Positions 1-6,136 of a DNA stretch of 8,710 nucleotides are shown here, piece by piece (the stretch's first letter is position 1; the number at the start of each line of letters is the position of its first letter). The DNA comes from Pseudomonadota bacterium (lineage in GTDB: Bacteria > Pseudomonadota > Alphaproteobacteria > Rickettsiales > UBA1997), in contig RFXY01000031.1 of NCBI GenBank assembly GCA_009921385.1, positions 1 to 8,710 on the forward strand, given 5' to 3'. A program made the position numbers and the translations under genes. The notes beneath the pieces are model-generated. The model did no database searches. It was given only the letters and a program-made list of their open reading frames with translations, and was not told the origin of the DNA.

Positions 1-88
1 AATTGCTATGGAAGAAGGTCTACGATTTGCCATCAGAGAAGGTGGCAGAACCGTCGGTGCCGGAGTTGTAAGTAAAATTATTAAGTAA
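1..88 (+). CDS. tuf: Elongation factor Tu, C-terminal end (5' partial)
   Basis: The final 28 codons of a reading frame enter from the left edge (first full codon at 2, TAA at 86-88). The peptide contains RFAIREGGRTVGAGVV followed by SKIIK, the hallmark end of domain III of EF-Tu, the GTPase that delivers aminoacyl-tRNA to the ribosomal A site. Everything upstream, including the GTP-binding domain, lies outside the window. This short stretch uses more C-ending codons (GCC, ATC, ACC, GTC) than the ribosomal genes behind it, which would fit very high expression, though 28 codons is a small sample. A tuf gene immediately before rpsJ is a common proteobacterial arrangement. It is probably co-transcribed with the following block, because no U-tract terminator follows it. 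Confidence 0.97.
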   Translation, partial: IAMEEGLRFAIREGGRTVGAGVVSKIIK

Positions 89-102
89 AAAAAATGTTAT
101 CT

Positions 103-126
103 CAGTCCAGCTTAAAAACTGGGCTG
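103..126 (+). promoter_or_regulatory. Hairpin in the tuf-rpsJ leader
   Basis: CAGTCCAG (103-110) can pair with CTGGGCTG (119-126) to form an 8-bp stem with one G-U pair and an 8-nt A-rich loop. It is the most G+C-rich short stretch in the 52-nt gap between tuf and rpsJ. No run of T follows (the next bases are TATAGTGG), so it does not look like an intrinsic terminator. The rpsJ Shine-Dalgarno begins 6 nt after the stem. It could be an RNA-processing site, a 3'-end stabiliser for the tuf message, or a translational regulator of rpsJ. Its function is unknown; the pairing itself is seen directly. Confidence 0.5.
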
Positions 127-132
127 TATAGT

Positions 133-137
133 GGAGA
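133..137 (+). promoter_or_regulatory. Shine-Dalgarno GGAGA of rpsJ
   Basis: GGAG(A) lies 3-4 nt before the rpsJ ATG at 141. It is one of only three recognisable Shine-Dalgarno sites at gene starts in the window (the others precede rpsC and rplN), and it supports this start codon. Confidence 0.65.
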
Positions 138-140
138 AAT

Positions 141-464
141 ATGAAAAATAAAGAAAGTATAAAAATCATACTAGAATCTTTTGATCACTTTGTTCTGAGT
201 AAAGCTGTAAATGAAATAATTGTTACAGTCAAAAGAACGGGTGCAGGCATTAAAGGACCAATTCCTATGCCAACTAAAATTCAGAAATTTTGTGTAAATA
301 GAAGTCCGCATGTCGATAAAGACTCTAGAGAGCAATATGAAATCAGAACTTCAAAAAGAATACTAATAATATCTCCAACTGCTCAAACGGTTGATGCTTT
401 AATGAAGCTCAATCTTTCTGCTGGCGTTGAAATTAAAATTGCATTAAACGGAACTAAAAATTAA
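141..464 (+). CDS. rpsJ: 30S ribosomal protein S10
   Basis: S10 binds the 3' major domain (head) of 16S rRNA and, in other bacteria, also works with NusB in transcription antitermination. The 107-residue product matches the usual size of about 102-105 with a few extra residues at the ends. Diagnostic segments are GPIPMPT (39-45), in the long loop that reaches into the head, and [17 protein letters not shown] (54-70) followed by SKR. The start is supported by GGAGA at 133-137. As first gene of the block it sits directly behind the leader hairpin and 4 nt before rplC, so any leader-mediated control would act here. Identification is secure. Confidence 0.98.
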   Translation: MKNKESIKIILESFDHFVLSKAVNEIIVTVKRTGAGIKGPIPMPTKIQKFCVNRSPHVDKDSREQYEIRTSKRILIISPTAQTVDALMKLNLSAGVEIKIALNGTKN

Positions 465-468
465 CAAA

Positions 469-1104
469 ATGTTAGAATTTATAGGAAAAAAAATCGGCAT
501 GACTCATATCTACTCAGAGGCTGGGCAATCAACACCTCTTACTATGATTCATTTATACAGCAATACTGTTTTCGATTTAAAAGAAAATCAAAAAAATAGC
601 AACGATAAGTTATTAACAATTGCTTTTAATAAACTGGAAAAAACCAAAAACATTTCAAAATCTGTTGTTGGTGCTTATCAAAAAAAATCTTTGCCAGTTC
701 ATAAACTATTGCATACTTGTAAAGTAAAAGATGCTTTTGAAATTGAGGTCGGTAAGCCTGTTTTAATAGAAAATTTTATTAAACAAGGAGATAAAGTAAG
801 TATAAGAGGTGTAACAACTGGTAAAGGTTTTGCTGGTGTTATGAAAAGATGGAACTTTCGAGGCTTAGAAGCTTCGCACGGTGTTTCTGTTTCTCATCGT
901 TCTCATGGCTCTACTGGTCAAAGACAAGATCCGGGTAAAACATTTCGTGGCAAAAAAATGGCTGGTCATTTAGGGGTTGAAAATATAACTATCAAAAACT
1001 TGCAGGTTTTATTTGTTGATATTGAAGCTTCAATTATTGCTGTTAAAGGTGCCATTCCGGGTAGAGCTGGTAATGATATTCTTGTTAAAATTAGTAATTA
1101 CTAG
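469..1104 (+). CDS. rplC: 50S ribosomal protein L3
   Basis: L3 is an early assembly protein on 23S rRNA whose long loop reaches toward the peptidyl transferase centre. The 211-residue product has the typical bacterial length. Recognisable parts are the N-terminal IGKKIGMTHIY (5-15), KGFAGVMKRWNFRG (119-132), HGVSVSHRSHGSTGQ (137-151), and the GQRQDPGKTFRGKKMAGH stretch (150-167). The last includes the glutamine region that PrmB methylates in E. coli, so modification here is plausible but unproven. The C-terminus has AVKGAIPGRAGND (191-203). The ATG lies 4 nt after rpsJ with no Shine-Dalgarno, so coupling to rpsJ translation is likely. It ends in TAG, one of two TAG stops in the window. Confidence 0.98.
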   Translation: MLEFIGKKIGMTHIYSEAGQSTPLTMIHLYSNTVFDLKENQKNSNDKLLTIAFNKLEKTKNISKSVVGAYQKKSLPVHKLLHTCKVKDAFEIEVGKPVLIENFIKQGDKVSIRGVTTGKGFAGVMKRWNFRGLEASHGVSVSHRSHGSTGQRQDPGKTFRGKKMAGHLGVENITIKNLQVLFVDIEASIIAVKGAIPGRAGNDILVKISNY

Positions 1105-1112
1105 AGTCTTAT

Positions 1113-1733
1113 ATGAATGAAATCTCAATAAAACAAATAAATTTCGAAACAGAATCTTTTGATAGCAACAGTTTTCATATTGATTCGGATATTTCTTTTT
1201 TCAGTGCAAAAAACATTTCATATGTTGTGAGATGGCAATTGGCTTCAAGAAGATCTGGTTCTGCCAAAACAAAAACTATGTCAGAAATTTCTGGCACCAC
1301 TGCAAAACCTTGGAAACAAAAAGGGACAGGCAGAGCTCGTCAAGGTAGCAAAAGATCTGTTCAATTTGTCGGTGGTAGAACTTGTCATGGTCCTATGCCA
1401 AGAAGTTTTGACTTTTCTATGCCAAAAAAAATTACTAAAAAAGCTTTAGCAGATGTTCTTATGTTAAAGATACTTGAAAATAAGATTTTTACTTTTAATC
1501 CTACAGCAAATATTATCAAAACTAATAAAGTTAGTAAGTTTTTACAAAAATCTAATTTAGAAACAGTATTGTTTGTGGTCGATAAAAATTCAGTTTTACA
1601 AAAAAGTGTAAAAAATATTAAAAATATAAAAGTGCTGCATTCCAACGCTCTAAATGTGTACGATATTTTAAATTATGATAACATTGTCGTAGAACAAGAT
1701 ATCTTTGAAAAATCAATTTTGACATCTATATAA
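1113..1733 (+). CDS. rplD: 50S ribosomal protein L4
   Basis: L4 binds 23S rRNA, and its extended loop lines the exit tunnel opposite L22. In E. coli it also represses its own operon. The 206-residue product has the typical length. The extended loop is clear: TTAKPWKQKGTGRARQGSKR (62-81) followed by CHGPMPRSFDFSMPKK (91-106). The HGP.PRS form resembles alphaproteobacterial L4. The C-terminal Rossmann-like part is divergent and rich in Lys, Asn and Ile, as expected from A+T pressure. The gene starts 8 nt after rplC without a Shine-Dalgarno. No copy of the E. coli S10 leader structure was recognised, so L4 autoregulation cannot be claimed. Confidence 0.97.
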   Translation: MNEISIKQINFETESFDSNSFHIDSDISFFSAKNISYVVRWQLASRRSGSAKTKTMSEISGTTAKPWKQKGTGRARQGSKRSVQFVGGRTCHGPMPRSFDFSMPKKITKKALADVLMLKILENKIFTFNPTANIIKTNKVSKFLQKSNLETVLFVVDKNSVLQKSVKNIKNIKVLHSNALNVYDILNYDNIVVEQDIFEKSILTSI

Positions 1734-1734
1734 A

Positions 1735-2019
1735 ATGACTACTTTTTTGAATTACGATAAAATAAAAAAACTAATTTATACTGAAAAATCAAATAAATTA
1801 GTTGCAAATGATAAATATACTTTTGAGATAGATTATAATTGCACAAAAAAAGAAATTGCTTCTTTAATAAAAAAGATCTTTAATGTGGATGTTAAAAAAG
1901 TAAACATAATCAATTCTTTTGGCAAAACAAAAAGATTTAAAGGTATTGTGGGTAGTAAATCTGATATTAAAAAAGCTATTATCACATTGCAGACAGGACA
2001 AAAAATTAATTTCGATTAA
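1735..2019 (+). CDS. rplW: 50S ribosomal protein L23
   Basis: L23 sits at the tunnel exit and is the docking site for trigger factor and signal recognition particle. The 94-residue product matches the family (about 95-100). It shows the expected [10 protein letters not shown] opening (13-22), then [14 protein letters not shown] (28-41), a helix ending in [13 protein letters not shown] (48-60), the basic GKTKRFKG loop (63-70), and a closing strand that includes KKAIITL (79-85). The ATG is one base after the rplD stop (TAAAATG), and there is no Shine-Dalgarno, so translational coupling or reinitiation is likely. Confidence 0.96.
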   Translation: MTTFLNYDKIKKLIYTEKSNKLVANDKYTFEIDYNCTKKEIASLIKKIFNVDVKKVNIINSFGKTKRFKGIVGSKSDIKKAIITLQTGQKINFD

Positions 2020-2024
2020 AACAT

Positions 2025-2832
2025 ATGGCATTAAAAAATTTTAAATCAGTAACACCTTCTTTACGTCATTATGTTGCCGTAGATAGAAGTGCTCTCTGGA
2101 AAGGAAAGCCTCTCAAGATGCTTACAACCAATGTTTCTGAAAAATCTGGAAGAAACAATATTGGTCATATCACTGTTCGTCATAAATCTGGTGGACATAA
2201 AAAATCATATAGAATTATTGATTTTAAAAGAGATAAGTTTGATATTGAGGCAAAAGTTGAAAGAATAGAATACGATCCAAATCGCACAGCATTTCACCTA
2301 TTCTTATATCTTAGCTCCTCATAAATTGGCGATAGGCGATTCTATTATTTCTTCTAGAAATTTGGTCGATGTAAAAGTTGGCAATGCAATGCCTTTATCT
2401 GTTATACCAATTGGCACAAATGTTCATAATATAGAGCTAAAGCCAGGTTGCGGTGGAGCTGTTTCTAGATCCGCTGGCAATTACTCTCAATTAGTTGGCA
2501 AAGATAGCGGATACGCTTTAATTAAAATGCAATCAAGTGAAATTAGGCTTTTCCCTCTAGATTGTATGGCTACTATTGGATCTGTTTCTAATTTAGATAA
2601 TAAAAATGCTACTGTTGGTAAAGCTGGTAGATCTAGATGGTTTGGCATTAGACCAACCGTTAGGGGTGTGGCGATGAACCCAGTAGATCACCCTCATGGG
2701 GGCGGTGAAGGTAAAACATCTGGTGGTAGACACCCTGTTTCGCCTACTGGCAAACCAACTAAAGGTAAAATTACTAGAAAAAGAAATAAAAATACAAATA
2801 AATTTATTATAAAATCAAGGAGAGTAAAATAA
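2025..2832 (+). pseudogene. rplB: 50S ribosomal protein L2, frameshifted by an apparent 26-nt deletion
   Basis: L2 is a universal, normally essential 23S rRNA-binding protein needed for subunit joining and peptidyl transferase activity. Two frames together encode it. The first (2025-2324) starts [12 protein letters not shown] and runs through YDPNRTAF, then reads out of frame to TAA at 2322. The second, open from about 2296, reads [16 protein letters not shown] and continues to the family C-terminus, including [20 protein letters not shown] (encoded around 2665-2724). Family members have about nine residues of the type IALIKYEDG between NRTAF and the YSYILAP region. Here only one extra base remains, so about 26 nt are missing. 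The two parts give 90 + 178 residues, and adding nine gives about 277, the normal size. Flanking sequence is well conserved, so decay is recent or the lesion is a sequence error. A TTG at 2326 could start the second frame but would give L2 without its N-terminal domain. Confidence 0.88.
2294..2296 (+). other. Deletion junction in rplB
   Basis: The TTT ending NRTAF (2292-2294) is followed by a single C and then ACC TAT TCT TAT ATC, read one frame over as TYSYI. The family pattern calls for about 27 nt between TTT and ACC, of which one base is left. The frame change is +1 relative to the upstream frame. The size is inferred from remembered L2 sequences, so it is approximate except that it must be 2 modulo 3. 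Confidence 0.75.
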
Positions 2833-2833
2833 T

Positions 2834-3109
2834 ATGCCAAGATCTTCTAAAAAACCGCCTTTTGTAGACGGTTACTTACTAAAAAAAGTTCGAGAATATC
2901 TTTCTTCTTCTAAGAAACAAGTTATAAAAACATGGTCTAGAAGATCAACTATTCTTCCTCAATTTGTTGGGGTTAATTTTGTTGTGCACAACGGCAAAAA
3001 ATTTGTTTCGGTTTCCGTAACTGAAGCAATGGTTGGTCATAAACTTGGCGAGTTCGCTCCTACTCGCATTTTCTATGGTCATGGTGGAGATAAAAAAGTT
3101 ACAAAATAA
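2834..3109 (+). CDS. rpsS: 30S ribosomal protein S19
   Basis: S19 is a head protein that pairs with S13 and contacts the A-site finger and tRNA. The 91 residues match the usual 91-93. The opening [18 protein letters not shown] is typical, followed by [15 protein letters not shown] (32-46), [10 protein letters not shown] (51-60) and the conserved [13 protein letters not shown] (66-78). The ATG is one nucleotide after the rplB stop, with no Shine-Dalgarno. Its translation would normally be coupled to the end of rplB, so the rplB frameshift, if real, might lower S19 synthesis by polarity. Confidence 0.98.
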   Translation: MPRSSKKPPFVDGYLLKKVREYLSSSKKQVIKTWSRRSTILPQFVGVNFVVHNGKKFVSVSVTEAMVGHKLGEFAPTRIFYGHGGDKKVTK

Positions 3110-3119
3110 TTAATTCAAT

Positions 3120-3482
3120 ATGACACAGCAACTTGCTATAGCTTCACTTAAAGCAATAAAATCTAGTCCTGTTAAAGTTATGAAAATAACTAAAAATATT
3201 ACTGGACTTAATGTTTCTGATGCTTTAAAATTCTTAGGATTTTCTAAATTAAGACTAGCTCCAATCATAAGTGCTTTGGTATATTCCGCAATGTCCAATG
3301 CTGAAAACAATCACAATATGGATGCAGATAATTTATTTATAAAAGAAATTAATGTTGGCAGATCTTTTGCTCTTCGCAGGTTTGCTGCACGGGGCAGGGG
3401 TAAATCTAGCAGAATACTTAAAACTTTTAGTAATATAAAAGTTATTTTGGCAGAGACGCAAAATAATAGTAATTTAAAATAA
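3120..3482 (+). CDS. rplV: 50S ribosomal protein L22
   Basis: L22 contacts all 23S rRNA domains, and its beta-hairpin lines the exit tunnel, where macrolide-resistance changes occur in other bacteria. The 120-residue product is slightly longer than E. coli L22 (110), with a short extra tail (ETQNNSNLK). Diagnostic parts are SPVKVMKITKNITG (16-29), the helix SAMSNAENNHNMD (56-68) and the tunnel hairpin RRFAARGRGKSSRI (86-99). It starts 10 nt after rpsS with no Shine-Dalgarno. The reverse-strand open frames overlapping it are shadows of its low-complexity A+T-rich codons. Confidence 0.97.
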   Translation: MTQQLAIASLKAIKSSPVKVMKITKNITGLNVSDALKFLGFSKLRLAPIISALVYSAMSNAENNHNMDADNLFIKEINVGRSFALRRFAARGRGKSSRILKTFSNIKVILAETQNNSNLK

Positions 3483-3484
3483 GT

Positions 3485-3488
3485 GAGG
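3485..3488 (+). promoter_or_regulatory. Shine-Dalgarno GAGG of rpsC
   Basis: GAGG (in GTGAGGAA) ends 5 nt before the ATG at 3494. It is one of the few clear sites in the window and fixes the rpsC start, which encodes the canonical MGQKVNP. Confidence 0.65.
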
Positions 3489-3493
3489 AATAA

Positions 3494-4144
3494 ATGGGTC
3501 AAAAAGTTAATCCAGTAGGTTTTAGATTATTAAATAATAAAAACTGGGAGTCGATTTGGTATGATAAAAAAAATTATGCTATCAACTTGCTTCATGATGT
3601 TCAAATTAGACAGTTTATTAAAAAAAACTATTCTCATTGTGGAATTGGCAGTGTTGTTGTCGAAAGATTGCCAGATAAAATCAATCTAATTATAAAAACA
3701 TCAAAACCTGGTGTTCTTATTGGAAAAAAAGGATCTGATATAGATAAAATTAATCAATCTATAGAAAAGATTGCAAAAAATAAGGTTGAAGTTAAGGTTG
3801 TTGAAATAGATAAGCCAGATATTAACTCATCTTTGGTTGCTCAGTCTATAGCTAAACAACTCGAAGGTAGAGCTGCTTTTAAAAAAGTAATGAAAAAAGC
3901 TATGCAATCTGCTATGAAATTTGGTGCTTTAGGAGTTAAAGTGAGCTGTGCTGGCAGACTTGGTGGTGCAGAAATAGCAAGAACAGAATGGTATAAAGAA
4001 GGATCTATACCTCTTCATACTTTACGCTGTAACATAGATTATGCAACTGCTAATGCCTATACTACTTATGGTGTAATAGGTGTAAAAGTTTGGATATACA
4101 AAGGTTATGTTGAAAAGAAAAAAGTTTCAACTTCACAAATATAA
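3494..4144 (+). CDS. rpsC: 30S ribosomal protein S3
   Basis: S3 forms part of the mRNA entry channel and takes part in mRNA unwinding with S4 and S5. The 216 residues fit the family (about 210-235). MGQKVNPVGFRL opens the protein. The KH type-2 RNA-binding domain carries the GVLIGKKGSDI loop (73-83), and the C-terminal domain carries AGRLGGAEIARTEWYKEGS (153-171) and TTYGVIGVKVWIYKG (190-204). The two basic residues equivalent to R131/R132 of E. coli appear as lysines (FKKVMKKA), a conservative change in keeping with the Lys-for-Arg trend here. The start is supported by GAGG at 3485-3488. Confidence 0.98.
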   Translation: MGQKVNPVGFRLLNNKNWESIWYDKKNYAINLLHDVQIRQFIKKNYSHCGIGSVVVERLPDKINLIIKTSKPGVLIGKKGSDIDKINQSIEKIAKNKVEVKVVEIDKPDINSSLVAQSIAKQLEGRAAFKKVMKKAMQSAMKFGALGVKVSCAGRLGGAEIARTEWYKEGSIPLHTLRCNIDYATANAYTTYGVIGVKVWIYKGYVEKKKVSTSQI

Positions 4145-4158
4145 TTGACAACTAATAT

Positions 4159-4572
4159 ATGTTAATACCTGCAAAAACAAAATATAGAAAAGCACAGAAA
4201 GGTGGTAAAAAAATACTTGGCGTTGCTAGTAATGGCAATTCTTTAAAGTTTGGTGCCTATGGTTTAAAAGCTTTAGAGCCTTCTAAGTTAAATTCTAAAC
4301 AAATAGAATCTGCTAGAAAAGTTATTACTCGCTACATGAAAAGAGCTGGTAAATTATGGATTATGGTTTTTCCTCATACTCCTGTAACAAAAAAACCAGC
4401 AGAAGTTAGAATGGGTAGTGGTAAAGGTAATGTAGAATACTATGTTGCTAAAATCAAACCTGGTAGAATTATTTTTGAAATAGATGGTATCGATAATGAT
4501 TCTGCTAACATAGCTTTAGAAAAAGCATCTTCTAAGCTTCCTTTTAAAACAAAAATTGTTAATCATATATAG
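4159..4572 (+). CDS. rplP: 50S ribosomal protein L16
   Basis: L16 organises the A-site tRNA-binding region of the large subunit and is a late assembly protein. Length is 137 residues, as expected (136-138). It has [16 protein letters not shown] at the start, [11 protein letters not shown] (31-41), a basic helix [17 protein letters not shown] (56-72), and [15 protein letters not shown] (83-97), then [11 protein letters not shown] (100-110). The arginine in VRMG corresponds to the residue hydroxylated in E. coli L16; whether that happens here is unknown. It starts 14 nt after rpsC in the sequence TAATATATG without a Shine-Dalgarno, and ends in TAG. Confidence 0.97.
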   Translation: MLIPAKTKYRKAQKGGKKILGVASNGNSLKFGAYGLKALEPSKLNSKQIESARKVITRYMKRAGKLWIMVFPHTPVTKKPAEVRMGSGKGNVEYYVAKIKPGRIIFEIDGIDNDSANIALEKASSKLPFKTKIVNHI

Positions 4573-4574
4573 TT

Positions 4575-4745
4575 ATGAATCAAGAAGAAAAGAAATCAAT
4601 ATTATCAAATATCGCTTCTCTTAAAAAAGATTTGCTTATTAAAAGATTAAAAATCTCTATGAGAGAATCTGTTATAATAAAAGATTATAGACAAAAAAAG
4701 AAAGAGGTTGCTAGACTTTTTACTAAATTAAATTCTGTTAAATAA
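4575..4745 (+). CDS. rpmC: 50S ribosomal protein L29 (short form)
   Basis: A 56-codon frame between rplP and rpsQ begins MNQEEKKSILSNIASLKKDL and ends FTKLNSVK. L29 is a small two-helix protein beside L23 at the tunnel exit. The pattern of leucines and basic residues over two predicted helices, with a final helix KKKEVARLFTKL equivalent to the family's R..IARI.T.L, plus the fixed position between L16 and S17, supports the call. It is slightly shorter than most L29 proteins (about 60-70) and weakly conserved, so identity rests partly on context. The ATG lies 2 nt after the rplP TAG, and the stop is 4 nt before rpsQ. Confidence 0.88.
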   Translation: MNQEEKKSILSNIASLKKDLLIKRLKISMRESVIIKDYRQKKKEVARLFTKLNSVK

Positions 4746-4749
4746 ACAT

Positions 4750-4959
4750 ATGAAAGCAAAAGTTGTTAATATCATAGATAAAAATACAATAAAAGTTACC
4801 GTTACTGATTATAAAAAACATCCTCGTTATGGTAAATATATTACAGTTCATAAAAATTATTTAGTAGAATCTTTAGGAAAAGAGGTTTCTATTGGCGATG
4901 AAATTGAAATGAAAAGTTCTAGACCAATATCTAAATTAAAAAAATGGGTATTAATATAA
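4750..4959 (+). CDS. rpsQ: 30S ribosomal protein S17 (short form)
   Basis: S17 is a primary 16S rRNA-binding protein with an OB fold in the 5' domain. The 69-residue product is shorter than the usual 76-88. The start omits the few basic residues that normally precede the first strand, and the C-terminus stops at KKWVLI without the usual basic tail. The core is intact: VVNIIDKNTIKVTV (5-18), KHPRYGKYITVHKNYLV (23-39), the turn IGDEIEMKSSRPISKLKKW (48-66). It is the last S10-type gene, and rplN follows after 15 nt. Confidence 0.95.
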   Translation: MKAKVVNIIDKNTIKVTVTDYKKHPRYGKYITVHKNYLVESLGKEVSIGDEIEMKSSRPISKLKKWVLI

Positions 4960-4974
4960 AATTAAGAGAAAAAT

Positions 4975-5346
4975 ATGATACAAATGCAAACAAATCTAGT
5001 TGTCGCCGATAATTCTGGTGCAAAAACTGCTAGATGTATAAAAGTTTTAGGTGGTTCAAATCATATGATAACAGGTGTTGCCGATGTTATTGTCGTTGCC
5101 ATTACTTCTGTAATACCTGGTGCCAAGTTAATAAAGAAGGGTCAGGTTGCAAAAGCAGTTATCATAAGAACTAGAAGCAAAATTGTCAGACCAGATGGTA
5201 GTTTTATTAGTTTTGGAGACAATGCTGTAGTCTTGGTAAATAAAGATAATGAACCATTAGCTACTCGTGTTTTTGGACCAGTTTCGAGAGAAGTGCGTCA
5301 AAAAAATTTTCTTAAAATAGCATCTTTAGCTTCGGAGGTTTTATAA
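4975..5346 (+). CDS. rplN: 50S ribosomal protein L14
   Basis: L14 lies at the subunit interface, forms bridge B8 and contacts L19; the silencing factor RsfS binds it in other bacteria. Length is 123 residues, matching the family (122-124). [20 protein letters not shown] is the canonical N-terminus, which selects the ATG at 4975 over the internal one at 4984. GAGA (4966-4969) lies 5 nt upstream as a moderate Shine-Dalgarno. Also seen are CIKVLGGS (21-28), [19 protein letters not shown] (71-89) and [13 protein letters not shown] (96-108), ending SLASEVL. It is the first spc-type gene, but no promoter is visible in the 15-nt gap. Confidence 0.98.
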   Translation: MIQMQTNLVVADNSGAKTARCIKVLGGSNHMITGVADVIVVAITSVIPGAKLIKKGQVAKAVIIRTRSKIVRPDGSFISFGDNAVVLVNKDNEPLATRVFGPVSREVRQKNFLKIASLASEVL

Positions 5347-5350
5347 AAAT

Positions 5351-6133
5351 ATGCAAAAATTTAAAAAGAACGATCAAGTAATTATCATATCTGGTAATGA
5401 CAGAGGAAAAATAGGAAAAATCACCAAGGTTCTTGGTGAAAAATTAGTGGTTGAGGGTGTAAATATAGCGACATTTCATCAAAAACCAACATCTCAACAA
5501 CCTGGTAAGATTCTAAAAATAGAAAAAGCAATACATAGATCTAATGTTTCTCATTGCGAAAATGGCAAACCAGTAAAAATAAAATATAATTACAAGATGC
5601 AAACAGTTACTGAAAAATTATATCATAATTCTATAGCCGAACTTAAATCAAAGTTTGACTATACTAATCAATTAGCGATACCAAAAGTGCAAATGGTAAG
5701 CATAAATGTTGGTATAAAAGCCGTTGATAGTGATAATAAACTATTGTCTTATTTACTGAATCAGGTATCGAATATTGCTGGTCAAAAAGCAGTTTTAACG
5801 AGATCTAAAAAAGCAATCTCAACATTTAAATTAAGAAAAGATCTACCTATTGGTTGCAGGGTTACGTTGAGAGGTAAAAAAATGTATCAATTCTTAGATC
5901 GTCTTGTAAACATTGCTTTGCCACGTATAAGAGATTTTAGAGGATTATCTCATAAAGGTTTTAACCAGAGTAATCATTATAGTTTTGGCATAAAAGAACA
6001 TGGCATATTTTTAGAAGTAGATCTTGATAATATTGTTAAGGTTTTTGGAATGAATATCACAATTGCAACCAATGCCAAATCAAAAGAAGAATCGCTATTT
6101 TTATTAAAAAAACTTAACTTTCCTATAAAATAA
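5351..6133 (+). CDS. rplX-rplE: Fused L24-L5 reading frame (rplX-rplE)
   Basis: One uninterrupted 260-codon frame covers two normally separate proteins. Residues 1-82 are L24: KKNDQVIIISGNDRGKIGKI is the KOW motif, followed by VVEGVNIATFHQKP (33-46), GKILKIEKAIHRSNVSHC (52-69) and NGKPVKIKYN (71-80). Normal L24 continues about 17-25 residues past this point, so its C-terminus and stop are missing. Residues 83-260 are a complete L5 (178 residues; usual 179), with IPKVQMVSINVGIK, GQKAVLTRSKKAI, KLRKDLPIGCRVTLRGKKM and ALPRIRDFRG. L24 initiates assembly near the tunnel exit while L5 holds 5S rRNA in the central protuberance, so one polypeptide probably cannot serve both sites at once. Internal initiation at 5597, processing, or a sequence error are the candidate explanations. 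Confidence 0.9.
   Translation: MQKFKKNDQVIIISGNDRGKIGKITKVLGEKLVVEGVNIATFHQKPTSQQPGKILKIEKAIHRSNVSHCENGKPVKIKYNYKMQTVTEKLYHNSIAELKSKFDYTNQLAIPKVQMVSINVGIKAVDSDNKLLSYLLNQVSNIAGQKAVLTRSKKAISTFKLRKDLPIGCRVTLRGKKMYQFLDRLVNIALPRIRDFRGLSHKGFNQSNHYSFGIKEHGIFLEVDLDNIVKVFGMNITIATNAKSKEESLFLLKKLNFPIK
5597..6133 (+). other. rplE: L5 (rplE) portion with candidate internal start
   Basis: ATG at 5597-5599 begins MQTVTEKLYHNSIAELKSKF, which aligns with the normal L5 N-terminus, and 178 residues follow to TAA at 6131-6133. It therefore looks like the original rplE start, now inside the longer frame. The bases before it (ATTACAAG) contain no Shine-Dalgarno, but most genes in this window lack one too. Codon 5591-5593 is TAC; a single change to TAA would end the L24 frame 3 nt before this ATG, giving the tight spacing seen elsewhere in the operon. 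Confidence 0.7.
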
Positions 6134-6136
6134 TAT

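Noticed and set aside
60..110. Possible promoter before rpsJ (TGTTATCT as an extended -10)
   Set aside because: No suitable -35 element is visible, and such strings are common in A+T-rich DNA.
1385..1645. Reverse-strand open frame (86 codons) within rplD
   Set aside because: It lies wholly inside a conserved L4 gene on the other strand, has no family resemblance and is rich in Phe, Leu and Ile, as expected from the complement of A-rich codons.
2292..2324. Programmed +1 frameshift as the explanation for rplB
   Set aside because: No convincing slippery codon plus stimulatory element was seen, and a shift would still leave out about nine conserved residues of L2, so a deletion or sequence error explains it better.
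2326..2832. Second half of rplB as an independent gene starting at TTG 2326
   Set aside because: The matching L2 sequence ([10 protein letters not shown]) extends upstream of the TTG in the same frame, so this is the remainder of L2 and not a separate gene.
3110..3502. Two back-to-back reverse-strand open frames over rplV
   Set aside because: Both are antisense to the intact L22 gene, with no start signal or recognisable motif; their hydrophobic look comes from complementing Lys/Asn codons.
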